DNA of 64,000 bases, taken from positions 62,001-126,000 of the forward strand of contig QOZQ01000015.1 of assembly GCA_003576695.1 (NCBI GenBank), in the 5' to 3' direction. Every line of letters starts with the position of its first letter. The stretch's first letter is position 1. A program made the translations under genes and the position numbers. Shown here piece by piece: positions 23,011-33,146 of this stretch. The notes beneath the pieces are model-generated. The model ran no database searches. It worked only from the letters and a program-made list of their open reading frames with translations, and was not told the DNA's origin. The DNA is from Taklimakanibacter lacteus. Its GTDB lineage: Bacteria; Pseudomonadota; Alphaproteobacteria; Rhizobiales; Aestuariivirgaceae.

Positions 23011-23879
23011 GATGCAAGCCCGGCACGCTTGAGGCCGATGAGCCGGCTGAACAGCAGCACGATGAAGACGGAGACGACCATCAGCATCAAGGTGAGGGCA
23101 GCACCCAGCGGCCAGTTCACCCGAGTCTCGAAAGTCTGGCGGATGAGCTCCGCCGACATTGGCGATTTGCCGCCGCCCAGCACCTTGGGCTCGAGGAAAG
23201 CGCCAACGCTCAGGAGGAAGATCAGCACGCTGCCCGCCCAGATTCCGGGCTTGCACAAAGGTAGGGTCACTTCCCAATGCGCCCTGAGCTTCCCGGCGCC
23301 TGCATCATAGGCCGCCAGGATGAGCGAGCGGTCGATATTGCTGATCGAGAGATAGAGCGTGAAGATCGCGAAAGCGAGCAGCGAATAGACCATGCCGAGC
23401 AAAGTCGCCCAATCGGTAAACAGGAACGCGACAATTTCCGGCGACAGGCCGAGCGAGCCCAGGAGATAGTTGGCCATGCCGTTCTTGTCGAGAAAGAGCG
23501 CCCAGCCATAGATCTTGAGCGTCGCATCGGTGATGAAGGCGAAGGTGATGAGGACCTTGATCTCGTTCTCCCAGGCCTTGAAGCGGGTCGCGAGCCCATA
23601 GGCCACGGGAAAAGCGATCACCAGGCAGATCGCCACGCAGGCGACCGCCATGAAGACGGTATGCAGGAGGATCGTCCAATAATGCGGTTTCGAGAAGATG
23701 TCGGTCCAGGTCCACAGGTCCCATGTCCATTGCAGCTGGAAGTTCCGGCTGCGCTGGAAGGTGAGCAGGAAGGTCATGACGAGAGGTGCCAGGAAGCAGG
23801 TGGTCTGCAGGATGACGGTCGGCAGCGCCTTGACCAGCAATTCCGGATCACGCCAGCGTCTCGGCACCTCTTCCGCCAT
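23007..23879 (-). CDS. potB: ABC transporter permease, PotB-like
   Basis: 290 residues with a cytoplasmic N-terminus (MAEEVPRRWRDPE) and six membrane helices, including VILQTTCFLAPLVMTFLLTF and FMAVACVAICLVIAFPVAYG. The EAA loop is AAYDAGAGKLRAHWEVTLPL, with the invariant Gly followed by the hydrophobic turn. The gene lies 2 nt after the ATPase gene stop and overlaps the second permease by 4 nt, the standard order A-B-C in this operon with the binding protein gene first. Function as one half of the translocation pore is firm; substrate is unknown. Confidence 0.87.
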   Translation of the reverse strand: MAEEVPRRWRDPELLVKALPTVILQTTCFLAPLVMTFLLTFQRSRNFQLQWTWDLWTWTDIFSKPHYWTILLHTVFMAVACVAICLVIAFPVAYGLATRFKAWENEIKVLITFAFITDATLKIYGWALFLDKNGMANYLLGSLGLSPEIVAFLFTDWATLLGMVYSLLAFAIFTLYLSISNIDRSLILAAYDAGAGKLRAHWEVTLPLCKPGIWAGSVLIFLLSVGAFLEPKVLGGGKSPMSAELIRQTFETRVNWPLGAALTLMLMVVSVFIVLLFSRLIGLKRAGLAS

Positions 23880-23881
23880 GT

Positions 23882-24976
<1,095 letters not shown>

Positions 24977-24992
24977 ATGGTTCGCGATCGCG

Positions 24993-26174
24993 CTATTGCG
25001 CCGCCGCCAATTCCTCCTGCCAGATGGCGAGCATCTCATCGATATTGGGGGCGATGCGATGCATCTGTGAATTGTCCCAGGCCTTCCACATATAGTCGAC
25101 CTGCAGGATGTCGCGCTCCTCCGGCGTATAAAGCTCTTCCACCGCCTTGTTCGTCACGACATTGCAGGTGGAATCGAGCAGCGAGAGGATGTGGCCTGAT
25201 TCCTTGGAAACGACATGCTTCAGGAGCTTCTGCGCCAGCTCCGGCTGATCCGTGTCCTTGAGGATGGCGGTGGCCTCGACCCAGATGATGCCCTGCTTCA
25301 GCCCGTTCTTGGGCTCCGGCACCACGGCGATGATGTTCTTGTGGCCCTGCTTGCGCACTGCGGATGTCAGATATGATCCCGCCCCGATGCAGCCGAGCAG
25401 CGAGCCGTCGAGCAGGCCCTTCTGCGCCTGGGTCAGATCGGCAACCAGCATGCGGGTGTTCTTGAACATGGCGCGCAGTACCTTGCGCACTTCCTCGAGC
25501 GCGTTCTGGTCAAGCTCCTGATAGGGGTCGATGCCGGCATGCAGCGCCATCGGCAGGATCGGCCAGTCGCCCCAGTCCATGACGCAGATCTTACCCTTGT
25601 TGGCGTCATCGAAGACCGGATCATAGGTCTTCCAGACTTCGGGCTTGGTGATGTCGGTGTTGATGCAAGGCCCCACCCAACCCCAGCGCGTCGCGACGCC
25701 AATGGTCTTGCCTTCATGCAGCAAGGGCTCGAAAGGCGGTTTGAACTGGTCGTAGAAGGTCGCATAGACATCTTCATATTCGGACGGGTTGAGCTCATGA
25801 GCGAGCCCGGCCGGTCCCAGACGCGTGATCCACGGCATGTCGCTCGACACCAGATCGACCTCGCGCGAGGCGCCGGCCTGCAATTTGGCGAACCCGCCGG
25901 GGCTGTCGACGATGAGGTCGAAGGCGATATCGACGTCATTCGCCTTCTTGAACGGATCCATGATGCGCGGGTCGTTGTAGCCTTCCCAGCACATATAGGT
26001 CATCTGCGCTGCAGCCCGCGACGGGCGCGAGGAAAGTCCCGCCATCGCCACGCCCGCCGTCGCGGCCATGCCCTTTAGCAGCCTGCGGCGAGTGAGCCCC
26101 GCCTCATCGAGGCCCGCGGCCTTGATCTGGCGTTGATAATATTGCGGCAGATCGCTGTACCAGCTCTTCGTCAT
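24993..26174 (-). CDS. potD: ABC transporter periplasmic substrate-binding protein, PotD-like, Tat-exported
   Basis: 393 residues. The N-terminus carries a twin-arginine motif LTRRRLLKGMAATAG (about 27-41) followed by a hydrophobic stretch and an Ala cleavage site near RAAAQ, so the protein is predicted to be exported folded by the Tat pathway. The mature protein is a two-lobed type 2 periplasmic binding protein: MTYMCWEGYNDPRIM opens lobe 1, and SREVDLVSSDMPWIT and RWGWVGPCINTDI are typical of the spermidine/putrescine-like group. It is first in the ABC operon, 37 nt after a LuxR-type regulator gene. Ligand unknown. Confidence 0.88.
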   Translation of the reverse strand: MTKSWYSDLPQYYQRQIKAAGLDEAGLTRRRLLKGMAATAGVAMAGLSSRPSRAAAQMTYMCWEGYNDPRIMDPFKKANDVDIAFDLIVDSPGGFAKLQAGASREVDLVSSDMPWITRLGPAGLAHELNPSEYEDVYATFYDQFKPPFEPLLHEGKTIGVATRWGWVGPCINTDITKPEVWKTYDPVFDDANKGKICVMDWGDWPILPMALHAGIDPYQELDQNALEEVRKVLRAMFKNTRMLVADLTQAQKGLLDGSLLGCIGAGSYLTSAVRKQGHKNIIAVVPEPKNGLKQGIIWVEATAILKDTDQPELAQKLLKHVVSKESGHILSLLDSTCNVVTNKAVEELYTPEERDILQVDYMWKAWDNSQMHRIAPNIDEMLAIWQEELAAAQ

Positions 26175-26210
26175 CTTCCCCTCCCAAGGGTGGTTTCTCG
26201 ATTGGGGAGA

Positions 26211-27077
26211 TTATCCAAGAGATGGCGTGCGCTTAGTATATCCCCCGGGGAATAGGCCGGTTCCCCCACCCCGCGCCTGGACGAAGGCCAGATAGGCCGC
26301 GAAAAGCTCGGCCTGGGTCGAAATATTGAGTTTCCGGTACACATTCTTGCGGTGAATCTTGACCGTGCCCGGGCTGATATCGAGATGATGGGCGAGCGAC
26401 TGGGTGGAATGACCCTGGAGGATCATAGTCATGATCTGGCGCTCGCGGGCCGAAAGGATGCCGCCAGCGAAATCCTCCAGCGCCGCCACCGCGGTGGTGC
26501 CCATATTGTCGGGCGAAACCAGCCGCGCCCGGTTCATGCGGCTCCAGTGGCGGGCGCATAGCGCCCCAATTGCCGGCTCGATCGCCTGCAGAAGATCCAG
26601 TTCGTCACGCGACAAAGCGGGAGACGAGGTCCAGCGCGCCACCGACGCGACCCCGGTGATGTCGCGACCGGCATTGAACACAAAGCCTACCTCCTCGCCA
26701 ATGCCCGTGCGCTTGTAGTGAGTGCGGAAATATTCGCTTTGGCGGAAGCGATCGGGCGCGATGTCATGGAGGCGGAAGCAGCCTTCCCGAGTCCCATCTT
26801 CGACCAACTTGTAGAATGGATCGAGCAGATAGGGGCCATTCACATAATCCTCGGAGCAGACGCGGTGATGGTCGCGTTCAAGCGTGTCGCCCAGCATCTG
26901 GGGTTGGTCGGATCCGCGATAGCCGAATACCATGACGAAATCGGCATGGACGAGGCGCTGCACCGCCTGCAGCAAAGTTGGCACGAAGCCATCGCTCTCC
27001 AGCGCCACCGTCAATTCGGCGGTGCTGCGGCTCAGGCTGTCGAGCAGCAAATGGCGGCGCGGTGGCGATCCTGTCAT
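26211..27077 (-). CDS. LuxR-family transcriptional regulator
   Basis: 288 residues from ATG 27077, preceded by GAGGTGAA; an upstream ATG at 27098 is also in frame. The C-terminal domain is a clear LuxR HTH: ILSARERQIMTMILQGHSTQ and SLAHHLDISPGTVKIHRKNV. The N-terminal 190 residues resemble the variable sensor domain of non-quorum LuxR proteins found in alphaproteobacteria (FVMVFGYRGS, YLLDPFYKLVEDG) and not a canonical acyl-homoserine-lactone pocket. It lies 37 nt upstream of the ABC importer operon on the same strand, so it probably regulates, and is cotranscribed with, those genes. Confidence 0.82.
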   Translation of the reverse strand: MTGSPPRRHLLLDSLSRSTAELTVALESDGFVPTLLQAVQRLVHADFVMVFGYRGSDQPQMLGDTLERDHHRVCSEDYVNGPYLLDPFYKLVEDGTREGCFRLHDIAPDRFRQSEYFRTHYKRTGIGEEVGFVFNAGRDITGVASVARWTSSPALSRDELDLLQAIEPAIGALCARHWSRMNRARLVSPDNMGTTAVAALEDFAGGILSARERQIMTMILQGHSTQSLAHHLDISPGTVKIHRKNVYRKLNISTQAELFAAYLAFVQARGGGTGLFPGGYTKRTPSLG

Positions 27078-27189
27078 TTCACCTCTATAGCCCACCACCC
27101 CGAGCCCGCCTATTGCTTTGGGGATATGGCCAGCGAGACGCCGGAATATCTAGTTTGGCTCAAACAGACGAAGCAACGGGGAGCAACTC

Positions 27190-28236
27190 ATGGCGAAGAC
27201 AATGAAGGCGGCGGTCCTGCATCGGATCAAGGACAAGCTGGCCATCGAGGACGTGGCGCGCCCGGAACCTGGCCATGGCGATATCCTCATCAAGGTCGCC
27301 GCCTGCGGTGTGTGCCACAGCGATCTCCATGCCATCGAAGGCGACTGGTCGCCGCTCCCCAATCTGCCGCTGACCCCTGGCCATGAAGTGGCGGGACATG
27401 TTGTGGCCGTTGGCCCAGGCGTCGAGGGTTTCGAGACGGGCGATGCCGTGGGTGTGCCGTGGATGTACTCGTCCTGCGGACTTTGCGAATTCTGCCTCGC
27501 CGGGATGGAGACGATCTGCAAATCGGGCGAGGCCACCGGCTATTCGAAGCCCGGCGGCTATGCCGAATATATGGTGGCCCCTGCCGCCTTTGTCGGAAGG
27601 CTTCCCGCCGATGCCGATCTCTTCGAGCTTGCCCCGATCCTGTGCGCCGGCGTCACCACCTATCGCGGCCTCAAGCGCACCGGTGCGAGGCCCGGCCAGT
27701 GGGTGGCCATTCTCGGCATTGGCGGCCTTGGCCATATCGCCGTCCAATATGCGCGCGCCATGGGGTTGCGCGTGGCGGCGGTCGATGTCTCCGCCGACAA
27801 GCTCAAGCTCGCCAAATCGCTGGGCGCCGAGGTGCTGATCAATGGCGCGGAGGTGGATGCGGTCGCGGCCGTCCAAACGGAGATCGGCGGTGCCCATGCG
27901 GCTGTGGTGACGGCCGTCGCCAGCAAGGCCTTCGAGCAGGCAATCCTGATGCTCAGGCCCGCCGGCACCGTCGCCTATATCGGCCTGCCCGGCGGCAAAT
28001 CGGACGAGATCCGGGCTTCCATTGCCGCCATCACCAATTGGGAATTGAGCATCAGGGGCTCCAATGTCGGCACGCGCGCGGATTTGCGCGAGGCTCTCGA
28101 TTTCGCCGCCAATGGCCTCGTCCGGGCGACGATCCGCAAGGCGCCGCTGTCGCAGATCAACGCGATTTTCGACGAGATGCGCCAGGGCAAGATTGTCGGC
28201 CGCGTGGTCCTCGATCTCAGCCAAGGCGCGACCTGA
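27190..28236 (+). CDS. Zinc-dependent alcohol dehydrogenase
   Basis: 348 residues. Catalytic zinc ligands are Cys in CGVCHSDLHAIEGDW and the GHEVAGHVVAVG motif; the structural zinc site is CGLCEFCLAGMETIC. The Rossmann fold reads ILGIGGLGHIAVQYARAMGL (G-x-G-x-x-G) with the adenine-ribose Asp in AAVDVSADK, favouring NAD. This is the AdhP/medium-chain class that interconverts alcohols and aldehydes. It is divergent from the LuxR gene and could handle aldehydes from the nearby diol dehydratase, though this link is conjecture. GGGGAGCAA about 5 nt before the ATG is the ribosome binding site. Confidence 0.92.
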   Translation: MAKTMKAAVLHRIKDKLAIEDVARPEPGHGDILIKVAACGVCHSDLHAIEGDWSPLPNLPLTPGHEVAGHVVAVGPGVEGFETGDAVGVPWMYSSCGLCEFCLAGMETICKSGEATGYSKPGGYAEYMVAPAAFVGRLPADADLFELAPILCAGVTTYRGLKRTGARPGQWVAILGIGGLGHIAVQYARAMGLRVAAVDVSADKLKLAKSLGAEVLINGAEVDAVAAVQTEIGGAHAAVVTAVASKAFEQAILMLRPAGTVAYIGLPGGKSDEIRASIAAITNWELSIRGSNVGTRADLREALDFAANGLVRATIRKAPLSQINAIFDEMRQGKIVGRVVLDLSQGAT

Positions 28237-28334
28237 CCTTTCGTCAAAATCCGGCCATCTGAAAGCACAAAATCAGGCTTGCGGATGCCATATTGACGTG
28301 GTGTTTTCCGGTTGACCAAACCGGGAGGCATTAC

Positions 28335-31319
28335 GTGCTGCGCATCGCTGCGACCGCATTCTTCATTTTTGTCGTTCCATTGCAGGCTTTCGCCGAAAAG
28401 CGCGTCGCGCTGGTCATGGGCGCGGACGACTACAAGACCATCCGCCCGCTCGGCAATGCCGTCAATGATGCGCTTGCCATCGAGAAAACTCTGGAAGCGC
28501 TCGGCTTCGAAGTCACGCTCGAATCGAACCGCGATTTGAAGCGCATGCGCCGGGCGCTCGAGGATTTCCGCGAGGATGCCGCGGGCGCCGATGTGGCGCT
28601 GGTCTTCTTTGCCGGCCATGGCGTCGAGATCGGCGGGCAGAACTTCCTGCTGCCCATCGATGCCAAGGCGGAAACCGCCGATCTCCTCAAATCCTCGGCC
28701 CTGCCGCTCGATGAGGTGCGCGCCACCATCGCCGAGATCGGCAAGGTCGGGCTCATCATGCTCGACGCCTGCCGCAACGACCCCTTCGGCGGTCTGGGCG
28801 GTGACGGATCGAGCCGCGGCGCCAGCGTGGTCGAAGAGCCCGGTGCGCCGCTCGACATCAGGCCTGGTCTCGGACGCATGGGCCGCGCCGAAAATGTGCT
28901 CTTCGCTTTCTCGGCGGCGCCCGGCGAGACGGCTTCCGACGGCAAGGGGCCCAATTCTCCCTTCACGACGGCGCTTGCCAAATATCTCGCGACCGATGGC
29001 ATCGAGATCCGTTCCGCCCTCACGCTCGTCCAGCAGGAAGTCTACGACCAGTCGCGCGGCGGCCAGCTTCCCTATATCGAAAACGGCTTGCCCAAATTGT
29101 TCTTCGCCGCAACGACGGTCGACAAGCTGCCGGAGCGCGAGCGTCTGCTGCTCGCTATGGCGGATGTCACGCCGGATCTGCGCGAGGAGGTCGAGCGGCT
29201 GGCCAAGGAGAAGGACATGCCGCTGGCGCCGCTCTATGGCGCCTTGATCTCCTCCGATGCCAAGGATCTGACGCTCGAGCAGCGCACCAGGAAGCTCGCC
29301 GATGCGGCCGAGGCCTTCGTGACGACCCGCAACCAGATGCGCACGCTGGCCTCCACCGATCCCGCCGTCACGAAGCTCAGGCAGGAGGCGGAACAGCAGC
29401 TGGCGCTCGGCGCCTTCGATACCGCACGCGGCAAGCTCACGGAGGCGGCTTCCATCGATTCGAGCTCGCGCGACGCGCTCAAGGCGAATTTCCTCGAGCG
29501 CACATTGTCGGAGGCGGCCACGCATTCGATCAGCGGCGGCGCTTCGCGCGCCGACCTTAATTACGATCTCGCCATTGTGAGCTATGAGCAGGCCGCCGCG
29601 CTCTATAGCGAGATTGCGGGCGAGAAGCTGCCGGATGACCAACGTGAAGGACAGTTCCAGGCCTTGGCCGCATTGGGCGATCTCTATGTGACGGTCGGCG
29701 ACCTGGCCAAGGCCCGCAAGGCTCTCGAAACCGGGCAGGCTGTCGCAACGGATATGATGGAAGCCGAGCCCGGCAATGGAGCCTGGAAGGATAGGCTCGC
29801 TTCCGGCACGCTCAAACTCGGCGACGTGCTGCGCGATCAGGGCGATTCGAAAGGCGCCCTTGCCGCTTATGAGAGTGGACTCGGCTTGCGCAAGGAGCTT
29901 GCCACGGCCGATGCCGATGATGGCGCCGCGCAGGGTCTCGAGGCTGCGGCCTATCTCAAGGTCGGCGCCTTGCACAAGCTGCAGGGCAATCCGGATCAAG
30001 CGCTCGCTTCCTATGAAGCGAGCCGCGGCATCGTCGAGAAGCTGGTCGGGCGCGATGCCGCCAATGACGACTGGCAGGTGACACTGGCCAGCAGCCATCG
30101 GCTGATCGGCGAAATCCAGCAGGACGGCAAGAAGCTCGCCGAGGCCCGCGCGTCCTATCAGGCCAGCCTCGACATCGCCAGGAAACTTGCCGAAGCCAGG
30201 CCCGATGACCCGTTGCGGCAGTTCGATCTCGCCAGCGCCTATGAGGCCATGGGATCGATCCAGTTCGACCAGGCAGGCGCCTTCCAGAAATATGACGAGG
30301 CGGGCGGCGAACCGGCCCTGGCCTCGCTCGAAGCCTCGGCTTCCATCATCAAGCGCCTCGTTGCGGCCGATCCCAGGAACACCGCCTGGCAGCGGGGTCT
30401 TGCCGGCGTGCTGGAGAAGATCGGCGAGACGACCTATTTCGGCGACAATGTCATCACCAAGGAGGACGCCGAAAAATCGCTCGCCGCCTATACAGCGGCC
30501 AATGATATCCGGTTGAAGCTGGTCGATTCCGACCCGGCGAACAAGGTCTGGGTCGCAGACCTGGTGACCTCCTTCGAGAAGATGGCCACCTGGTACGAAT
30601 TCGTCCCCGACGACGTGACCGCCATCGGCTACAGCAAGAAGGCGCATGAGGCGGTGCTCAAGCTTGCCGCTCTCGATACGGAGAATGTCGCCTGGCAGCG
30701 CAATGCCACGCTCTATCACGCCAAGCTGGCGGGATCCTATGTTCAGCTGAAGGACTATGCGAATGCGCTGGCCTATGACCAGGCCGGTCTGGATTACGCG
30801 ATCAAGGTGGCCGACGCTCATCCCGACAAGCAGGTCTATCAGAGCGATGTCATCATCTTCCATGGCCGGGTCGCGTTCGACAAGACCAAGGTCGATGACT
30901 GGAAGGGCTTCTTCGCTCAGAACGACCTGAAGCTCGAAGCGGCCAAGACTTTCAACAAGCGCTTCCCGGACAATCCCGCCAGCCTGCGCGACCTGTACCA
31001 GTCCTATATGGATGTTGGTGACACCTATACGAAGAATTTCCCGGACGATGCGCTCAAGCTTTTCGAGGCGGCGCGCAACGCCGCGCAGAAAGCGGCCGGG
31101 CTGGAGCCCAAGAATCCGGAGAACTTCTATAACGTCTACCAGACCCAGGTTAAGAGCGGCTATGTGCTGGAGGAACAAGGCAACAAGGCTGGCGCATTGA
31201 AGGTCTATGAGACAGCTCTTGCGGAGATTGAGAAAGCCGTTGCTCTTCAGCCGGACAAGATCGCCTTCACCGCGAGCAAGGATCATGTGCTGGCGCGCAT
31301 CGCCGGCCTTCGCAACTAG
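28335..31319 (+). CDS. Secreted caspase-family (C14) protein with tetratricopeptide repeats
   Basis: 994 residues from GTG 28335, with GGGAGG 6 nt upstream; this start puts a signal peptide (IAATAFFIFVVPLQAFA) at the N-terminus, unlike the ATG at 28293. The caspase-like domain (about 19-250) has EKRVALVMGADDYKTI, the catalytic His in FFAGHGVEIGG (H95) and Cys in LDACRNDPF (C146), plus a C-terminal part with NSPFTTALAKYLAT. From about 330 to the end there is a long array of TPR-like helical repeats (AYESGLGLRKELATAD, SYEASRGIVEKLVG). Metacaspase-like proteases cut after basic residues; the repeats probably bind partners or regulate it. Target unknown. Confidence 0.85.
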   Translation: MLRIAATAFFIFVVPLQAFAEKRVALVMGADDYKTIRPLGNAVNDALAIEKTLEALGFEVTLESNRDLKRMRRALEDFREDAAGADVALVFFAGHGVEIGGQNFLLPIDAKAETADLLKSSALPLDEVRATIAEIGKVGLIMLDACRNDPFGGLGGDGSSRGASVVEEPGAPLDIRPGLGRMGRAENVLFAFSAAPGETASDGKGPNSPFTTALAKYLATDGIEIRSALTLVQQEVYDQSRGGQLPYIENGLPKLFFAATTVDKLPERERLLLAMADVTPDLREEVERLAKEKDMPLAPLYGALISSDAKDLTLEQRTRKLADAAEAFVTTRNQMRTLASTDPAVTKLRQEAEQQLALGAFDTARGKLTEAASIDSSSRDALKANFLERTLSEAATHSISGGASRADLNYDLAIVSYEQAAALYSEIAGEKLPDDQREGQFQALAALGDLYVTVGDLAKARKALETGQAVATDMMEAEPGNGAWKDRLASGTLKLGDVLRDQGDSKGALAAYESGLGLRKELATADADDGAAQGLEAAAYLKVGALHKLQGNPDQALASYEASRGIVEKLVGRDAANDDWQVTLASSHRLIGEIQQDGKKLAEARASYQASLDIARKLAEARPDDPLRQFDLASAYEAMGSIQFDQAGAFQKYDEAGGEPALASLEASASIIKRLVAADPRNTAWQRGLAGVLEKIGETTYFGDNVITKEDAEKSLAAYTAANDIRLKLVDSDPANKVWVADLVTSFEKMATWYEFVPDDVTAIGYSKKAHEAVLKLAALDTENVAWQRNATLYHAKLAGSYVQLKDYANALAYDQAGLDYAIKVADAHPDKQVYQSDVIIFHGRVAFDKTKVDDWKGFFAQNDLKLEAAKTFNKRFPDNPASLRDLYQSYMDVGDTYTKNFPDDALKLFEAARNAAQKAAGLEPKNPENFYNVYQTQVKSGYVLEEQGNKAGALKVYETALAEIEKAVALQPDKIAFTASKDHVLARIAGLRN

Positions 31320-31385
31320 CTGGGTCGGCGTGGGCTGGCGCTCTCCTCTTGCCATGATATGGTGCGCTGAGACAGGGAGAGACTG

Positions 31386-32720
31386 GTGTGGATTGATCGA
31401 CGCTTGCCGTCATTGAGGCGGCATCCGGCCTACGGGTTGCTGGCGGCGGCCGTCTTTGTCGTGATCGCGGCATTTCTCAAGCTCGTCATGCCGGGCATGC
31501 TGCCCTTCCTCACCCTCTACCCGGCCGTGCTGCTCAGCGCCTTTTTTGGCGGCCGCCAGGCGGGCATTGCCGCGCTCATCGCCTGCACCGCTCTTGCCGT
31601 CTACTTTCTCACGACATCGGGGACTGGCGATGCGAACGGCATTTGGGCGGTTGCCGCCATCATCGGCTTCATCATCGTTTGCGGCTTGATCCTTTTCGTG
31701 ATCGATCTTCTCGACAAGTCGATCCAGCGCCTGGAACGGGAGCGGCGGTCGCTCGAACTCGAGCGGCGACGCCTCGAACTCGCCTTCAAGGCGGCCGACA
31801 TGGCGAGCTGGGAAATCAAGCCGGACGGGACGCTGACCTGGGACGAGAATTTCTACCGCCTGATCGGACTCGATCCCGCCAGGGACACGCCGGCGGCGGA
31901 GCGCTTCCTGACCATGGTGCATCCCGAGGATCGCGCCCGCATGAGCGAGGCGCGCAGCCGGATGAAGCAGGGTGAGCCACCACCGCCGCGCGACGAATAT
32001 CGTTTCTATCGGCCGGATGGGAAGATGATCTGGCTCGAGAACCATCGCGTCTCGGTGGATCAGGAAGGCCGGCATTTCATCGGCATCACCCAGGACACGA
32101 CCCGCCGTAAGCAGGCCGAGAAACGGATCACCATGCTGATGCGCGAGCTGGCGCACCGGGTGAAGAACCAGTATGCCGTCATCCTGGCGATGATCCGCGA
32201 GACCAACAAGCAGGCGCGCTCGCCGGAGGAATTCGAGGCGCTGATCCAGTCGCGCATCACCGCCCTGTCGCGCTCGCATGACCTGCTCATCAACAGCGAC
32301 GGCGAGACCGCCGATCTGCACAGCCTCATCTCCACGCATCTCGACAGTTTCGGCGTGCGCGACCGACTCGAGATGAACGGACCGAACGTCCAGCTTTCTG
32401 CCGTCGCTGCGCAACATCTCGGCATGGCCTTCCACGAGCTCGCCACCAACGCTACGAAACATGGCGCGTTCTCCACGGTTGCCGGGCGAGTAAGCGTCAC
32501 CTGGTCGCACGCCGGTCCGCCGGAAGCGCGCGTCCTGACTTTGCGCTGGGAGGAGACGGGCGGGCCCGAGGTCGACGGCAAGCCATCGACCGGCTTTGGA
32601 ACAAAGGTGCTGGAACAGCTCACGCCCTCGGCATTGCGGGGCGAAGCCTCGGTCGAGCGCCGGTCATCCGGCCTCATATGGCAGCTCACCGCTCCGCAAA
32701 GCGGCTTCGACGGCAGCTAA
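31386..32720 (+). CDS. Membrane-bound HWE-family sensor histidine kinase
   Basis: 444 residues from GTG 31386, with GGGAGAG 5 nt upstream. Three or four membrane helices (about 14-110, DUF4118-like: LLAAAVFVVIAAFLKLVMPG) precede a coiled linker (LERERRSLELERRRLELAF), a PAS domain (about 134-245, MASWEIKPDGTLTWDE and GITQDTTRRKQAEK) and the kinase core. The phospho-accepting His is in ELAHRVKNQYAVILAM. The N-box reads FHELATNATKHGAFS and the late LRWEETGGP supplies the W-x-E of HWE kinases. No response regulator lies beside it. HWE kinases are concentrated in alphaproteobacteria, where several control the general stress response. Confidence 0.9.
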   Translation: MWIDRRLPSLRRHPAYGLLAAAVFVVIAAFLKLVMPGMLPFLTLYPAVLLSAFFGGRQAGIAALIACTALAVYFLTTSGTGDANGIWAVAAIIGFIIVCGLILFVIDLLDKSIQRLERERRSLELERRRLELAFKAADMASWEIKPDGTLTWDENFYRLIGLDPARDTPAAERFLTMVHPEDRARMSEARSRMKQGEPPPPRDEYRFYRPDGKMIWLENHRVSVDQEGRHFIGITQDTTRRKQAEKRITMLMRELAHRVKNQYAVILAMIRETNKQARSPEEFEALIQSRITALSRSHDLLINSDGETADLHSLISTHLDSFGVRDRLEMNGPNVQLSAVAAQHLGMAFHELATNATKHGAFSTVAGRVSVTWSHAGPPEARVLTLRWEETGGPEVDGKPSTGFGTKVLEQLTPSALRGEASVERRSSGLIWQLTAPQSGFDGS

Positions 32721-32837
32721 ACGGCTGAATACCGGCAGGTCTGCTCACTGGTGACATGTCCTGTCAGGGCATGTGCCTATGCTCACCCGGAACCAATTTC
32801 AGGCTCTCGGCATTGATGCAAGATCAGAGCAATCGCC

Positions 32838-32963
32838 ATGCGAAATCTGTTGCAGAAACTCTCACGCTGGTTCCATTCCTTCGATGAGGACGAGGAGGAC
32901 CAGGCCATCGAGATCAAGACGCCGGAGGACGGCGCGCGGATCGGCATGGTTGGATGGTATTGA
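32838..32963 (+). CDS. Possible 41-residue small protein
   Basis: The frame from ATG 32838 encodes MRNLLQKLSRWFHSF followed by the very acidic DEDEEDQAIEIKTPEDG and a GARIGMVGWY end. The pattern of amphipathic basic helix plus acidic tail looks protein-like, but there is no strong ribosome binding site (only GAGCAATCGCC). It stands alone between the kinase gene and the GGDEF gene. No family recognised. Confidence 0.35.
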   Translation: MRNLLQKLSRWFHSFDEDEEDQAIEIKTPEDGARIGMVGWY

Positions 32964-33146
32964 TCGCTTGCGAACGACGATCGCTCTTGCTCGCTCGTTA
33001 CATTTAGATTCACTCTCGCTGGGTTAACCTTTAAAGCCGAGAGCGGCAATCATTGAAAAATGTCACCATCAAATTAACCGCCGTAAAAACACTCGAAGGT
33101 TTAATGCCTCCTTAATGCCACAAAAGAACGGCGCGGGTGGTGTCAA

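Noticed and set aside
27975-31355. Minus-strand frame of 1126 codons as a gene
   Set aside because: It is antisense to recognisable alcohol dehydrogenase and caspase-TPR genes and has no domain; listed only as a curiosity.
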